From the NCBI RefSeq assembly GCF_031769195.1, contig NZ_JAVHNP010000004.1:310001-374000 (forward strand): 64,000 nt of DNA. The letters are read 5' to 3'. The position numbers and the translations under genes were made by a program. This document shows, one piece after another, positions 28,975 to 38,006 of this stretch (positions within the stretch are counted from its first letter, which is position 1; every line of letters starts with the position of its first letter). This DNA is from Vreelandella sp031769195 (GTDB lineage Bacteria > Pseudomonadota > Gammaproteobacteria > Pseudomonadales > Halomonadaceae). Below the pieces are notes generated by a model that was given only the letters and a program-made list of their open reading frames with translations, was not told the origin of the DNA and searched no databases.

Positions 28975-29889
28975 CTAGTACAAACCCGACTCGCCCTCTG
29001 GGCGGGTTTTAAAGCGTCGATGCAACCATAGGTACTGCTCGGGGTGCTTACGAATGGCCCGCTCAATAAACTCATTCACCCGCGTTGCATCGGCCATTTC
29101 ATCGCCACTGGGGAAATCTTCAAAGGCAGGCAAACACTCGATGGTGTACGTACGGTTATCCGGATTGCGGTGGAACATCAGCGGCACCACAGGGGCACCT
29201 GTCATTTTGGCAATTTTGGCCGTCAGACGAATCGTCGCCGCCTGCTGGCCAAACAGCGGTGCAAAGACGCTCACATCCCGACCAAAGTCCTGATCCGGCG
29301 AGTACCAAACGATATGCCCCGCTTTAATTCGGCGCACCACGCCGCGCAAATCATGGCGATCAATCGCTTGACCAAAAATGCGCGAGCGCGCACGGGTCAT
29401 AAAGCGCTCAAACAACGGGTTGTTGTGGGGGCGATAGACCACATCCGCCGGGAAGAATAGCGAGTGCAGGGCCCCGCCTAAATCCAGCGTTGAGAAGTGA
29501 ATTCCCACCACCAGCACGCCCTTACCCTTGGCGTGCGCCTGGGCAAGGTGCTCTTGGCCGTGATACGCCACCCGGTGGCGCAGCCCCTCTGCATCCCGGC
29601 ACCAGCCTGTGGCGGTTTCCACCAAGCCAATGCCATTAGCGATAAAGGTATCTTTGACCAGCTGGCGCTGCTCATCGGCGCTCTTTTCAGGAAAGCAGAG
29701 CGCAATATTCGTGGCCGTAATATGTCGGCGGCGCTTTACAAACTGCCATGCCAGCAGGCCAATACCTTTACCGACCCAGAGTTTGAGCCGCCAAGGGAGC
29801 CAGGCGGCCACATACATTAAGCCAATCGCTAGCCACGTGGGCCAATAACGCGGATGCGCAAACGAGCGCGGATAAGACACTTTTGACAT
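28975..29889 (-). CDS. Lipid A biosynthesis (lauroyl-type) acyltransferase
   Basis: A 304-residue LpxL/LpxM-family acyltransferase that adds a secondary acyl chain to lipid A from acyl-ACP at the inner membrane. One N-terminal membrane segment lies near residues 18-48 (LAIGLMYVAAWLPWRL). The HxxxxD catalytic motif is GIHFSTLDLGG, near residue 127. YRPHNNPLFERF and WYSPDQDFG, with VPLMFHRNPDNRTYTI further on, are typical. Which acyl chain is added cannot be told, so I leave the symbol empty (lpxL is most likely). It starts 12 bases after alr ends, in the same direction, so alr and this gene may share a transcript. Confidence 0.9.
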   Translation of the reverse strand: MSKVSYPRSFAHPRYWPTWLAIGLMYVAAWLPWRLKLWVGKGIGLLAWQFVKRRRHITATNIALCFPEKSADEQRQLVKDTFIANGIGLVETATGWCRDAEGLRHRVAYHGQEHLAQAHAKGKGVLVVGIHFSTLDLGGALHSLFFPADVVYRPHNNPLFERFMTRARSRIFGQAIDRHDLRGVVRRIKAGHIVWYSPDQDFGRDVSVFAPLFGQQAATIRLTAKIAKMTGAPVVPLMFHRNPDNRTYTIECLPAFEDFPSGDEMADATRVNEFIERAIRKHPEQYLWLHRRFKTRPEGESGLY

Positions 29890-29901
29890 ACAGATAACCG
29901 T

Positions 29902-31002
29902 TTAAACGTGAACCCCATGATAGCGCCGTGGCGCTCTGGGCAGCACCCCGGTCAGCAGGGTGTAGCTAATGGTATCGCAATAGCGGGCGACTTCATCCAC
30001 CGGCAGTACGTTGCCATTCGAGGCAGCGCCCCATAGCACGACTTCACTGCCGATGCAGGCATCAGGCACGTCTGTCACATCCACCGTCAGCATATCCATC
30101 GAGACCTTACCGGCGATGGGGCAACGCTGGCCATTGACCAATACCGGGGTACCATCGACCGCGTGGCGATCATAGCCATCGCCATAGCCTGCTGCCACGA
30201 CGGCAATTTTAGAGGGACGTTTGGCTTTCCAGCGACCGCCGTATCCCACCTGATCCCCCACGGCCAGTTCACGCAGCGCTATAATTTCAGAGCGCAAAGA
30301 CATGACAGGGCGTAACTGCTGAGTGATGTGGTTGGCTACTTCTAGAGGGTCACTGCCGTAGAGCATGACGCCTGGGCGGTTCCAATCGCCATGGGCGGCA
30401 GGCCAAGCCAGCGTTGCTGGGGAGTTTGCCAAACACAGCGGCGCCCCTAAGGCCTCCGCCAGCCCCTTTAGCGTGGTCATCTGGCGTTGGAAATAGCGGG
30501 CGTCTTGGGCATCGGCGGTGGCAAAGTGGCTCATCAGATGCAGCGCCGTTACCTGGGGAGCGCTGACTAACTGCTGCCACACCTCGGGTGCTTCCTGGGG
30601 CGAAAACCCTAAACGGTGCATGCCCGAGTCCACCTTCAGCCACACAGGAATGGGCTGCTGAGGTGAATAGGCCAGCAGCGCATCGACCTGCCACTGGCTG
30701 TGTACGCTGATCCACAGACGATGCTGGTCAACGAGCGCCAGCTCATCTGCACTAAAAATGCCTTCTAGCAGCACAATGGGCGCGCGAATGCCCCCCTCTC
30801 GCAGGCTAAGCGCTTCTTCAATACAGGCCACTGCAAACGCCGGAACGTCGGCTTCGAGGGCGCGGGCACAGGCAAGCGCACCGTGCCCGTAGGCGTCGGC
30901 TTTAATCACAGCAACTGAGCGGCTTTGCGGAGCGCAGCGGCACGCCAGTTGATAGTTGTGACGCAAGGCGTCCAAATCAATATGGGCCACTAACGGGCGC
31001 AT
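29902..31002 (-). CDS. alr: Alanine racemase
   Basis: A PLP enzyme that interconverts L- and D-alanine for peptidoglycan. It is 366 residues. The PLP lysine is in AVIKADAYGHGAL near residue 34. The catalytic tyrosine lies in the segment VSMDMLTVDVTDV and GDQVGYGGRWKA region, and PGVMLYGSDPL is also typical. It lies between rpoS (upstream, same strand) and the lipid A acyltransferase. It is separated from rpoS by about 197 bases containing a perfect hairpin, so it probably has its own promoter. Confidence 0.96.
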   Translation of the reverse strand: MRPLVAHIDLDALRHNYQLACRCAPQSRSVAVIKADAYGHGALACARALEADVPAFAVACIEEALSLREGGIRAPIVLLEGIFSADELALVDQHRLWISVHSQWQVDALLAYSPQQPIPVWLKVDSGMHRLGFSPQEAPEVWQQLVSAPQVTALHLMSHFATADAQDARYFQRQMTTLKGLAEALGAPLCLANSPATLAWPAAHGDWNRPGVMLYGSDPLEVANHITQQLRPVMSLRSEIIALRELAVGDQVGYGGRWKAKRPSKIAVVAAGYGDGYDRHAVDGTPVLVNGQRCPIAGKVSMDMLTVDVTDVPDACIGSEVVLWGAASNGNVLPVDEVARYCDTISYTLLTGVLPRAPRRYHGVHV

Positions 31003-31116
31003 GGCTCTCTCACTCTCTCACTAACACTAGGTGCTCACTTGACCTGCTCGCAGGGCAGGCAACGGGCGTTAAACAGTGTATATGGCTTGAATCAAAAAAG
31101 GTCAGCCCTAACAACA

Positions 31117-31143
31117 GCGCACCGAGCGGGTAACTCGGTGCGC
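31117..31143 (-). terminator. Perfect hairpin downstream of rpoS
   Basis: 10-bp perfect inverted repeat (GCGCACCGAG at 31117-31126 with CTCGGTGCGC at 31134-31143, 7-base loop), 56 bases after the rpoS stop. On the minus strand it is followed by TGTTGTTA and, further on, a run of six T. It probably ends the nlpD-rpoS transcript, though the T run is not adjacent. Confidence 0.55.
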
Positions 31144-31198
31144 GTTGAGTGCCTGACAAAGCTCGGCTGGTATGGCTGACTTAGTTCTCTAACGTAGA

Positions 31199-32173
31199 TT
31201 AACTCTCGAAAATCGCGTCGAGGGAAAGCCCCTGTTTTTCCAGCGAGCGGCGTAGCTTCTTTAACGCTTCTACCTGAATCTGCCGAACACGCTCACGGGT
31301 TAAGCCAATTTCAGCGCCGACTTCTTCCAAAGTGGCCGCTTCGTGGCCGCGTAACCCAAAACGGCGCACCACTACCTCGCGCTGCTTTTCACTTAGCTCA
31401 TCTAGCCAGTGATCCACATGCTCGCGTACGTCGCCATCCACCAAGCACGCTTCAGGGCCTAACACCTCATCGTCGGTGAGCGTATCAATCAAAGGCTTAT
31501 CGCTGTCGCCCCCCATGGGGTAGTCAACAGAGGACACCCTCTCATTGAGGCCCAGCATTTTCTTGACCGTTTCAACCGGTTTATCGAGATGCTCAGCGAT
31601 CTCTTCAGCGGTCGCTTCGTGATCCAGTTTTTGGGTCAGTTCACGGGCAGCGCGTAGGTAAATATTGAGCTCTTTCACCACATGAATCGGCAGCCGAATA
31701 GTGCGTGTCTGATTCATCAACGCACGCTCAATGGTCTGACGAATCCACCACGTGGCATAAGTCGAAAAGCGAAAGCCTCGCTCTGGGTCAAACTTCTCTA
31801 CCGCCCGAATCAAACCGAGATTCCCCTCCTCGATCAAATCAAGCAGCGTTAAGCCTCGGTTCAGGTAGCGTCTGGCAATCTTAACGACCAAGCGCAGGTT
31901 GGACTCAATCATCCTTGAACGGCCTAAAGCATCGCCTTTGCGCGCCAGGCGCCCATAATAGACTTCTTCTTCCGGCGTCAGCAGCGGAGAGAAGCCAATT
32001 TCATTCAGGTAGATCTGTGTCGCATCCAAGCTTTGAGTCGATTGACGGTCTTCACGGCCCAGCGCTTTTTCAAACGCATCCTCCTCAGCCGTGGCGTCGT
32101 CGTCAGCGTCATCTAACGCTTCTTCAACTTCATCCAGGTCAATCTCCTGTAGGTCCTTCTCCAGCATACTCAT
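31199..32173 (-). CDS. rpoS: Stationary-phase/stress sigma factor RpoS
   Basis: The second sigma-70 family factor, controlling general stress and stationary-phase genes. It has region 1.2 (DATQIYLNEIGFSPLLTPEEE), region 2 (NLRLVVKIARRYLNRGLTLLDLIEEGNLGLIRAVEKFDPERGFRFSTYATWWI region), region 3, and region 4 (LTRERVRQIQVEALKKLRR). An acidic N-terminal stretch (about residues 10-35) precedes region 1.2. The frame is open to 32230; I use the ATG at 32173 (MSMLEKDL) because GGGGG lies at a good distance upstream, whereas the ATG at 32179 is too close to it. It follows nlpD with a spacer of about 141 bases; in E. coli the main rpoS promoter lies inside nlpD. Confidence 0.96.
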   Translation of the reverse strand: MSMLEKDLQEIDLDEVEEALDDADDDATAEEDAFEKALGREDRQSTQSLDATQIYLNEIGFSPLLTPEEEVYYGRLARKGDALGRSRMIESNLRLVVKIARRYLNRGLTLLDLIEEGNLGLIRAVEKFDPERGFRFSTYATWWIRQTIERALMNQTRTIRLPIHVVKELNIYLRAARELTQKLDHEATAEEIAEHLDKPVETVKKMLGLNERVSSVDYPMGGDSDKPLIDTLTDDEVLGPEACLVDGDVREHVDHWLDELSEKQREVVVRRFGLRGHEAATLEEVGAEIGLTRERVRQIQVEALKKLRRSLEKQGLSLDAIFES

Positions 32174-32314
32174 GGTCATACCCCCGTTGTATCGCCTATC
32201 CGCCATTTCGAAAAGTAAGGGTGGTCGCACTCCCTGTGCGCATACACCTTATTGTTATATGACGCCCTAATTCAGCTATTCGGGTACCGCTAGTGAGTGA
32301 TTGCTCAGTGATGA

Positions 32315-33352
32315 CTAGCGAGATGGCAAATAGTCCAACGGATTTTGCGGCTGGCCATCGCGGCGCACCTCAAAATGCAGTTTGACCGCATCTGCATCGC
32401 TATCGCCCATCGTGGCAATGACTTCACCTGCCTCGACGACATCATTCTCTTTGACGCTTAAACTATCATTATGTGCGTAGGCACTAAGAAACTGATCGTT
32501 ATGCTTCAGTAGTATTAAGTTACCGTAACCGCGCACACCGCTACCGGCGTAGACCACAATTCCCGGCCCTGCCGCACGAACAGGTTGCCCCTTTTGCCCG
32601 GCGATATCAATCCCGGCGGTAATGCTGCCGCCCTGGCCAAATTCGCCGGTCACCTGACCATCGGTTGGCCAGCGCCAGTTAATATTTTCAGCCGGTGTAA
32701 AGGTACGCGACGAGCGGTCGGTGCGGGCAGTTTGTGTCGGCTGTGCGGCGGGCTCGGGCGCAGCGGCAGGTGCCGCTTCAGGCTCAGGTTCTGGCGTTGG
32801 CTCAGGCGTGGGCTCGGGTGTTGGTGTTGAAGCGGGCTCGGCTGGCGGCTGCGTATTCACAGGCTCTGCCGGGGTATTCGCGGCGGCCGCCACTTGCTGA
32901 GAGGCCTCTACCGCCGAACGTTCAGCCGTGAGACGCTGGTTGCGCTCAATCGCGCTTTCGTCAGGCAGCAGCCAATCCAACTCCTGGTCGTTGCTGGCCA
33001 CTGCGGTTGCCTGTGGCTGAAGCCCTGTTGCTACCACGCCAGTGCTCGCGGCTTGAGGGGCACTTGGCTGCGCAGACGCACCGCCAGCACCTTCACGCAG
33101 CGCAATGGTTTGACCAGGATGGATCTGATAGGGTGCCGCGATATTATTGATCGCCGCTAATTGGCGGTAATCAAGATTGTGTTGCCAAGCGATGCCGTAA
33201 AGCGTGTCCCCCGCTTTAACGGTGTACTGCGGTGAATTTTCAACCGCACGGCGAGCATCGCTTAAATCGCGTACTTGTGGGGTGTTTGACTGCTGACTGG
33301 CACAACCACTCACTGCCAATGCCAGCACCGTCATTATAAAAACCTTACGCAT
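32315..33352 (-). CDS. nlpD: NlpD-like lipoprotein activator of a cell-wall amidase
   Basis: An outer-membrane lipoprotein that in E. coli activates amidase AmiC at the septum. The lipobox AVSGC gives Cys near residue 18. A LysM domain follows (YTVKAGDTLYGIAWQ to HPGQTIALREG), then a long Pro/Glu/Ala-rich linker with tandem PEPTPEP-like repeats, and a C-terminal LytM domain. The LytM site is degenerate: the first metal histidine is missing (ITAGIDIAG) and the final HxH reads KLHFE, consistent with NlpD being non-catalytic. The frame extends to 33424, but the ATG at 33352 fits the lipoprotein signal and has AGGAG upstream. Confidence 0.94.
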   Translation of the reverse strand: MRKVFIMTVLALAVSGCASQQSNTPQVRDLSDARRAVENSPQYTVKAGDTLYGIAWQHNLDYRQLAAINNIAAPYQIHPGQTIALREGAGGASAQPSAPQAASTGVVATGLQPQATAVASNDQELDWLLPDESAIERNQRLTAERSAVEASQQVAAAANTPAEPVNTQPPAEPASTPTPEPTPEPTPEPEPEAAPAAAPEPAAQPTQTARTDRSSRTFTPAENINWRWPTDGQVTGEFGQGGSITAGIDIAGQKGQPVRAAGPGIVVYAGSGVRGYGNLILLKHNDQFLSAYAHNDSLSVKENDVVEAGEVIATMGDSDADAVKLHFEVRRDGQPQNPLDYLPSR

Positions 33353-33380
33353 GCAAACCCTACTCCTGTTCAACGCCGTG

Positions 33381-34346
33381 CTAACGATCAATGGAACGAC
33401 TGTCTGTTGAATGATGCTGGGCATGAGTGGCCGCGCGACGGTTCAATAGTACGACCATCAGCGCACCCACTGCCATCAACGTTATTACACCCACTACCTG
33501 TGCCGACGCTCCTGTCAGCACGGCGTAGTCGCTGGGCAATAAATAGCGATAATCCAGCGGAATCATCTGCCCATCCGGGCCTAACTGGTAGCGTAACAGC
33601 TCACGCCAGGGCCAGAGAACCGGCAGAGAACCGACAATAAACCCCAGTAACAGCTGCAGCGTGGCGCCGTAATAGCGTCGCAGCAACCAGGACAACAGCC
33701 GCGATGAGAGCGCAAGTCCCACCACACAGCCCATTCCAAATAAAATGATAATGCCGATATCGAAGCTGCGGATAGCCCCCATGATGGTGCCGTAGAGGCC
33801 CATCGTGAGCAATAGGAAGCTACCGGACACGCCCGGCAGCAGCATGGCGCTGATGGCAATCGCACCGGCAATCACGACCACTAACGCTTCGTTTCCGACC
33901 AGGAGCACCAGTGGCATCATGCCCGGCAGCAGTTTGGCCAACATTAAGCCAATCGCCAGCGGTAGCAAGTACCAAATTTTCCATCGCTGCCCGGCCTGCC
34001 CCACCACTAAGGCGGAGGCCGCCACTAGCCCGAAGAAAAAGCCTTCTAGGAGCAGCGGATACGCTTCCATTAGCCATAGCGCGAGGTGCGCAACACTGAC
34101 CAAACTGACGCCGACACCCAGTAGTAGCGGTATTAAAAACGCTAAATTTAGGTGCAGCACAACGCCTTTCCAACCACCCCGGCGCCAAGCGCCAAAGGCG
34201 CTGGGTCCAAACTGCTTGATAGTATTAATTAACTCTTCGTAAATACCGGTTATAAAGGCAATGGTGCCTCCCGATACGCCGGGAACTGCATCGGCAGCGC
34301 CCATCCCGGCGCCTTTTAAGAACAGTCCTATGGGTCGACGCTTCAA
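33381..34346 (-). CDS. DUF368 membrane protein, probable undecaprenyl-phosphate translocase (PopT-like)
   Basis: A 321-residue protein with about eight to ten membrane segments that matches DUF368 (PF04018). The hallmark segment GAGMGAADAVPGVSGGTIAFITGIYEEL lies at residues 13-40, and the internal repeat LLPGVSGSFLLLTMGLYGTI appears near residue 170. DUF368 proteins (PopT) were recently linked to returning undecaprenyl phosphate across the inner membrane, with fitness effects under alkaline or salty conditions. That fits a halophile and the nearby envelope genes. Its 5' end overlaps pcm by four bases, so it is probably translated from the surE-pcm transcript. Confidence 0.88.
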   Translation of the reverse strand: MKRRPIGLFLKGAGMGAADAVPGVSGGTIAFITGIYEELINTIKQFGPSAFGAWRRGGWKGVVLHLNLAFLIPLLLGVGVSLVSVAHLALWLMEAYPLLLEGFFFGLVAASALVVGQAGQRWKIWYLLPLAIGLMLAKLLPGMMPLVLLVGNEALVVVIAGAIAISAMLLPGVSGSFLLLTMGLYGTIMGAIRSFDIGIIILFGMGCVVGLALSSRLLSWLLRRYYGATLQLLLGFIVGSLPVLWPWRELLRYQLGPDGQMIPLDYRYLLPSDYAVLTGASAQVVGVITLMAVGALMVVLLNRRAATHAQHHSTDSRSIDR

Positions 34347-35020
34347 TCCACCACTCCTTGCAATAGAGGTACAAAGCGCACAGGCTCAAGCCGTCGCTTT
34401 TCAAAGGCAGAGCCAATGCGCTTAATTTGGGTCAGCCACTGGCTGCCGTCAGGCTCTTCCAATGGCGCAATCATGATGCCATCGTGGCTTAACTGCTCTA
34501 ACAGCGCCTCAGGCAGTGTTTGGGCGCAGGCCGTGAGCAGAATGACGTCAAAGGGGGCGGCTTCGGGCCAGCCTTCACCGCCATCGGCGACGGCTAAGGT
34601 CGCGGGCGCATCCAGGCGCCACAACCGTTCAGCCGCTCGCTCGTGCAGGGTATAGATTCGCTCGACGGAGTAAAGCGTTTCTACCAGCCGCGACAAAATC
34701 AGTGTTTGATAACCTGAGCCAGTGCCTACTTCCAGCACACGCCGTGGCGTGGCGCGTAGTACTAACTCGGTCATACGCGCCACCGTGAGCGGCTGGGAAA
34801 GCGTTTGACCAAAACCAATAGGCAGCGCGGTATCTTCATAGGCCCGGTGGGCAAGCGCCTCATCCACAAACAGATGACGGGGCTCGCTGGCCATGACCTC
34901 CAAGACACGTTGGTTCCGAACGCCCTGTGCAAGCAGGCGCTCGATCATACGGTCACGGGTGCGCTGGGAGGTCATTCCACGACCACGCAGCTCCCCCTGG
35001 GATAGCTCAGGCAAAGGCAT
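34343..35020 (-). CDS. pcm: Protein-L-isoaspartate O-methyltransferase
   Basis: Pcm methylates isoaspartyl residues in aged proteins so that they can revert. The SAM site is VLEVGTGSGYQTLILSRLV, and the family segments EDTALPIGFGQTLSQP and ERIYTLHERA are present. The final signature VRFVPLLQGVVD is typical. The ATG at 35020 overlaps the end of surE by 14 bases and has a weak AGGA. An internal ATG at 34975 (MTSQRTRDRM) would give about 210 residues, close to the E. coli length, and is a serious alternative. Position between surE and nlpD/rpoS is conserved. Confidence 0.93.
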   Translation of the reverse strand: MPLPELSQGELRGRGMTSQRTRDRMIERLLAQGVRNQRVLEVMASEPRHLFVDEALAHRAYEDTALPIGFGQTLSQPLTVARMTELVLRATPRRVLEVGTGSGYQTLILSRLVETLYSVERIYTLHERAAERLWRLDAPATLAVADGGEGWPEAAPFDVILLTACAQTLPEALLEQLSHDGIMIAPLEEPDGSQWLTQIKRIGSAFEKRRLEPVRFVPLLQGVVD

Positions 35021-35753
35021 CCAACCAATCCTGCACATCACGGCGCGCTGGGTGGCGCGTTAAATCGGTTTGCAGCGGTGTAATCGACACATACCCCGCC
35101 TCAATGGCTGCAAAATCGGTGTCTTCGCCATCGTCTGCGTTGGCTGCCACCGGGGCAATCCAATAGCGGGTGCGTCCGCGAGGGTCTTGAACGGGCACCG
35201 GCTTCTCGGCGGGTCCGCGATACCCCAAACGAGTCACTTTAACGCCCTTGATCTCTTCCCAGGGCAGGTCTGGCACATTCACATTCAGCAGCGTGCGGGG
35301 GGGTAGCGAGAGCTGGTCGGCAGCACCAATGAGACTCGCGGCAAATCGGGCCGCCGTTGCAAAATGGTGAGTACCACACAGCGACATAGCAATCGCCGTC
35401 ATGCCTAGGTTACGCCCTTCCATGGCGGCGGCCACTGTGCCGGAATAGAGCACGTCATCGCCAAGATTACTGCCGTGATTAATGCCTGCCATGACTAAAT
35501 CGGGCCGCTCGTCCCATATGCCATTAACCCCTAAATAGACGCAGTCCGCCGGGGTACCATCGACACTATAAAAGCCGTTATCTAACGCAGTGAGAGAGAG
35601 TGGACGTGATAGCGTCAGTGAATTACTGGCACCGCTGCGGTCACGGTCTGGAGCAACCACCCGCAGGTTGGCATGGGGGGTTAGCGCCTCATAAAGTGCC
35701 CGAAGTCCAGGAGCGTGAACACCGTCGTCGTTAGAAAGCAGCAGTCGCCGCAT
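35007..35753 (-). CDS. surE: 5'/3'-nucleotidase SurE
   Basis: A 248-residue stationary-phase survival phosphatase acting on nucleoside monophosphates and short polyphosphate. The metal site LLLSNDDGVHAPGL is at the start, SNSLTLSRPL follows, then VMAGINHGSNLGDDVLYSGTVAAAMEG with further metal asparagine and the catalytic region. It overlaps pcm and lies 21 bases after truD, consistent with the conserved truD-surE-pcm order. Confidence 0.97.
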   Translation of the reverse strand: MRRLLLSNDDGVHAPGLRALYEALTPHANLRVVAPDRDRSGASNSLTLSRPLSLTALDNGFYSVDGTPADCVYLGVNGIWDERPDLVMAGINHGSNLGDDVLYSGTVAAAMEGRNLGMTAIAMSLCGTHHFATAARFAASLIGAADQLSLPPRTLLNVNVPDLPWEEIKGVKVTRLGYRGPAEKPVPVQDPRGRTRYWIAPVAANADDGEDTDFAAIEAGYVSITPLQTDLTRHPARRDVQDWLDAFA

Positions 35754-35774
35754 CAGAATCTCCTCTTCTCAGCG

Positions 35775-36815
35775 TTATGCCGTATCGGGATGATGAAGTA
35801 ATTCGCCAATCACCGCTGTGGCAAAGCTGCCTCGCGGCAGTGCAAACGAGAGCAGCACTGCGTTTTCCTCAACAGCGATATGTGGTGCGATCAGCCGGGC
35901 ACGAAGGGCACGCTGGCCGCGCTTGACGCCACTTTTCTCAAGCCCCTCGCATAGATTCGGGTGCTGCGCGACGAGGCGCGCTTCATACTCACCCGCGTCG
36001 CCCTGTGCCGGTTGCCCAACGCCCCACAGCATGCCGGTGGGGTGAACATCTAGCGCGCCAGCGCGCGCCAGTATGTCCTTATCGACCGAATCGATACTGA
36101 AGACACTCTGGGTGCCGTCCAGCATTAAGGTATCTCCGCCGATGGGCTGACACCAGTTACCGTCTTTCAGCCGTGCGCTTAGCAGTTCATTAAAGAGAAA
36201 GCTTCGCGCGGTGGAGAGCATCATGCCTTGCCGATCGTCACGTTTGCGCCAGCCTTTTGCCAGCACTGCTGCAGCGCGCTGTAAGTTGCGTGCGCCTGCA
36301 CCAAAGCGCTGATGGCCAAAATAGTTAGGCACCCCCTGGTGACAAAGGGCGTCCCACCGCGGCATCAATTCGCTGGAAGCGACCGCGGCCCCGCTCAAAC
36401 GCAGTGTAAAGTGGTTCGTGCGATGCACTCCCCGCTTGAGCTTACGCGGATGGCGCGCCTGTTCAAGCACGGTTATTCCTAGCTCAGCCAGTGAAGCTGA
36501 CAAATCCGCGGGGGCTTCGCGCCCGGGCAAATGAACACTGAGCCACTGGCGCGTAACCGCGACGCGGTCTTTCATGCCGGAGTAGCCAATGTCTCTGGGT
36601 GTGACACCACATAGACGACTGAGCTGCTTCACCACATCTAACGTGGTTTGATTACGCTTTTCAAGCCGGAGCCATAGATGTTCGCCGTGAGCTTCTGGAG
36701 TAAAGTCGAGCTGCTCATCGACAATAAAATCTTCCGGCTCGGCACGGTACTGGCCGGGGGCGGGCTCGCCAAACGTAGGCGTTAAACTGCGCTGCCACGC
36801 AGGTAGGTTAAGCAT
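35775..36815 (-). CDS. truD: tRNA pseudouridine(13) synthase TruD
   Basis: The enzyme makes pseudouridine at position 13 of tRNA-Glu. It is 346 residues. The catalytic aspartate is in DIGYSGMKDRVAVTRQWLS near residue 80, with the motifs RNQTTLDVV, GVPNYFGHQRFG and ARSFLFNELLSAR. It overlaps ispF by eight bases on the same strand, so it is co-translated with the isoprenoid genes. Confidence 0.95.
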   Translation of the reverse strand: MLNLPAWQRSLTPTFGEPAPGQYRAEPEDFIVDEQLDFTPEAHGEHLWLRLEKRNQTTLDVVKQLSRLCGVTPRDIGYSGMKDRVAVTRQWLSVHLPGREAPADLSASLAELGITVLEQARHPRKLKRGVHRTNHFTLRLSGAAVASSELMPRWDALCHQGVPNYFGHQRFGAGARNLQRAAAVLAKGWRKRDDRQGMMLSTARSFLFNELLSARLKDGNWCQPIGGDTLMLDGTQSVFSIDSVDKDILARAGALDVHPTGMLWGVGQPAQGDAGEYEARLVAQHPNLCEGLEKSGVKRGQRALRARLIAPHIAVEENAVLLSFALPRGSFATAVIGELLHHPDTA

Positions 36816-37296
36816 TCAACGCCTCATGCGCCGTCAGCAGTACGACCGCTTCCGCAGCGATCCCCTCTCCGCGTCCGGTAAATCCAAGGCGCTCAGTGGT
36901 AGTGGCCTTCACATTAACCTGCCCCAAACTCACGCCCACATCCTCCGCGATGACCGCGCGCATGGCATCAATATGGGGGGCCATTTTCGGAGCTTGGGCC
37001 ATCAACGTGGCATCCAGATTCACTACGCTAAAGCCCTCACTGCGCACCAGGGCCACCACATGGCGCAGCAGGTCGCGGCTATCGGCCCCTTTCCAGGTAG
37101 GGTCGGTATCGGGAAAGTGGCGTCCGATATCCCCCAATGCACAGGCACCCAGCAGCGCATCGCTAATGGCGTGGAGCAACACATCGCCATCAGAGTGCGC
37201 CACAAAACCGTGTTCAAACGGCAGCTTAACGCCGCCAATCATTAAATGGTCACCCGGCCCAAAGCGGTGTACATCAAATCCGTGGCCAATTCGCAT
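36808..37296 (-). CDS. ispF: 2-C-methyl-D-erythritol 2,4-cyclodiphosphate synthase
   Basis: IspF cyclises CDP-ME-2-phosphate in the MEP pathway for isoprenoids. The 162-residue protein starts RIGHGFDVHRFG, carrying the zinc ligands Asp and His, followed by FVAHSDGDVLLHAISDALLGA (third ligand) and DIGRHFPDTDP, and ends with TTTERLGFTGRGEGIAAEAV. It overlaps ispD by one base (TAATG) and truD by eight bases, indicating an operon. Confidence 0.97.
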   Translation of the reverse strand: MRIGHGFDVHRFGPGDHLMIGGVKLPFEHGFVAHSDGDVLLHAISDALLGACALGDIGRHFPDTDPTWKGADSRDLLRHVVALVRSEGFSVVNLDATLMAQAPKMAPHIDAMRAVIAEDVGVSLGQVNVKATTTERLGFTGRGEGIAAEAVVLLTAHEALNA

Positions 37297-38006
37297 TAGG
37301 AACTCCTGTTACTAGCTGTTGCCGTTTGAGCTGCCAAAATGGCAGCCGCCAAGGCTAAGTCGTCAGGGTGAGTGACTTTTAAGTTATCGCGCCGCCCTGT
37401 GACTAAGCGTGGCGCTTCACCCAGCGCTTCAATCGCCGAGGCTTCATCGGTCACTACGGTGCCCATACGCTGGGCCTGCTCAAGCGCATAGCGCAACAGC
37501 GAATAGCGAAACCCCTGGGGCGTCAACGCGTGCCATAGACCGTCTCTCGGCTCGGTGGTGTGACTAAGCTGATCATTGTGATCACGCTTCATGGTGTCTG
37601 CCACCGGCATCGCTAAGAGCGCACCTCCCGTATGGGCCTGAGCCGCCACACGGAGCGCGTGCAGGTCATCACGAGTAATACAGGGGCGCGCCACGTCGTG
37701 CACCAAAACGAGGTCTGTGTCTTCGGCGGACATGGCCTGTAGGGCATTCATCACGCTATGCATCCGCTCAACGCCCCCCGCTACCCGCTGCCACTGCGTA
37801 AACGGCACCCAAGAGGAGTCAAACCAACGGTCATCGCTATCGAGGCAGAGTACAAGCCGGGCCTCAGGAAACGCGTCATGTAACCGCGCCAGCGTGTGGG
37901 CAAGGATAGGTTTACCGTGCAGCGTCAGGTACTGTTTGGGCTTATCTGCCCCCATCCGCTTACCCTGGCCTGCGGCCGGGACTATCAGCCATACATTGGG
38001 GGTCAT
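37296..38006 (-). CDS. ispD: 2-C-methyl-D-erythritol 4-phosphate cytidylyltransferase
   Basis: IspD joins MEP and CTP to make CDP-ME. It is 236 residues. The CTP-binding P loop is LIVPAAGQGKRMGADKPKQYL, then VAGGVERMHSVMNAL and VLVHDVARPCI (family signature VHDAARP with Val for Ala), ending TPQGFRYSLL and DDLALAAAIL. It overlaps ftsB by four bases (ATGA). The ftsB-ispD-ispF order is common in gammaproteobacteria. Confidence 0.97.
   Translation of the reverse strand: MTPNVWLIVPAAGQGKRMGADKPKQYLTLHGKPILAHTLARLHDAFPEARLVLCLDSDDRWFDSSWVPFTQWQRVAGGVERMHSVMNALQAMSAEDTDLVLVHDVARPCITRDDLHALRVAAQAHTGGALLAMPVADTMKRDHNDQLSHTTEPRDGLWHALTPQGFRYSLLRYALEQAQRMGTVVTDEASAIEALGEAPRLVTGRRDNLKVTHPDDLALAAAILAAQTATASNRSS

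Noticed and set aside
31003..31198. RsmZ-like small RNA downstream of rpoS
   Set aside because: In pseudomonads an Rsm RNA lies near rpoS, but this spacer shows one hairpin and no series of GGA-loop motifs.
32700..32860. Tandem DNA repeat as a mobile or CRISPR-like array
   Set aside because: It encodes the Pro/Glu repeat linker of NlpD; the repetition follows codons and is a protein linker feature.
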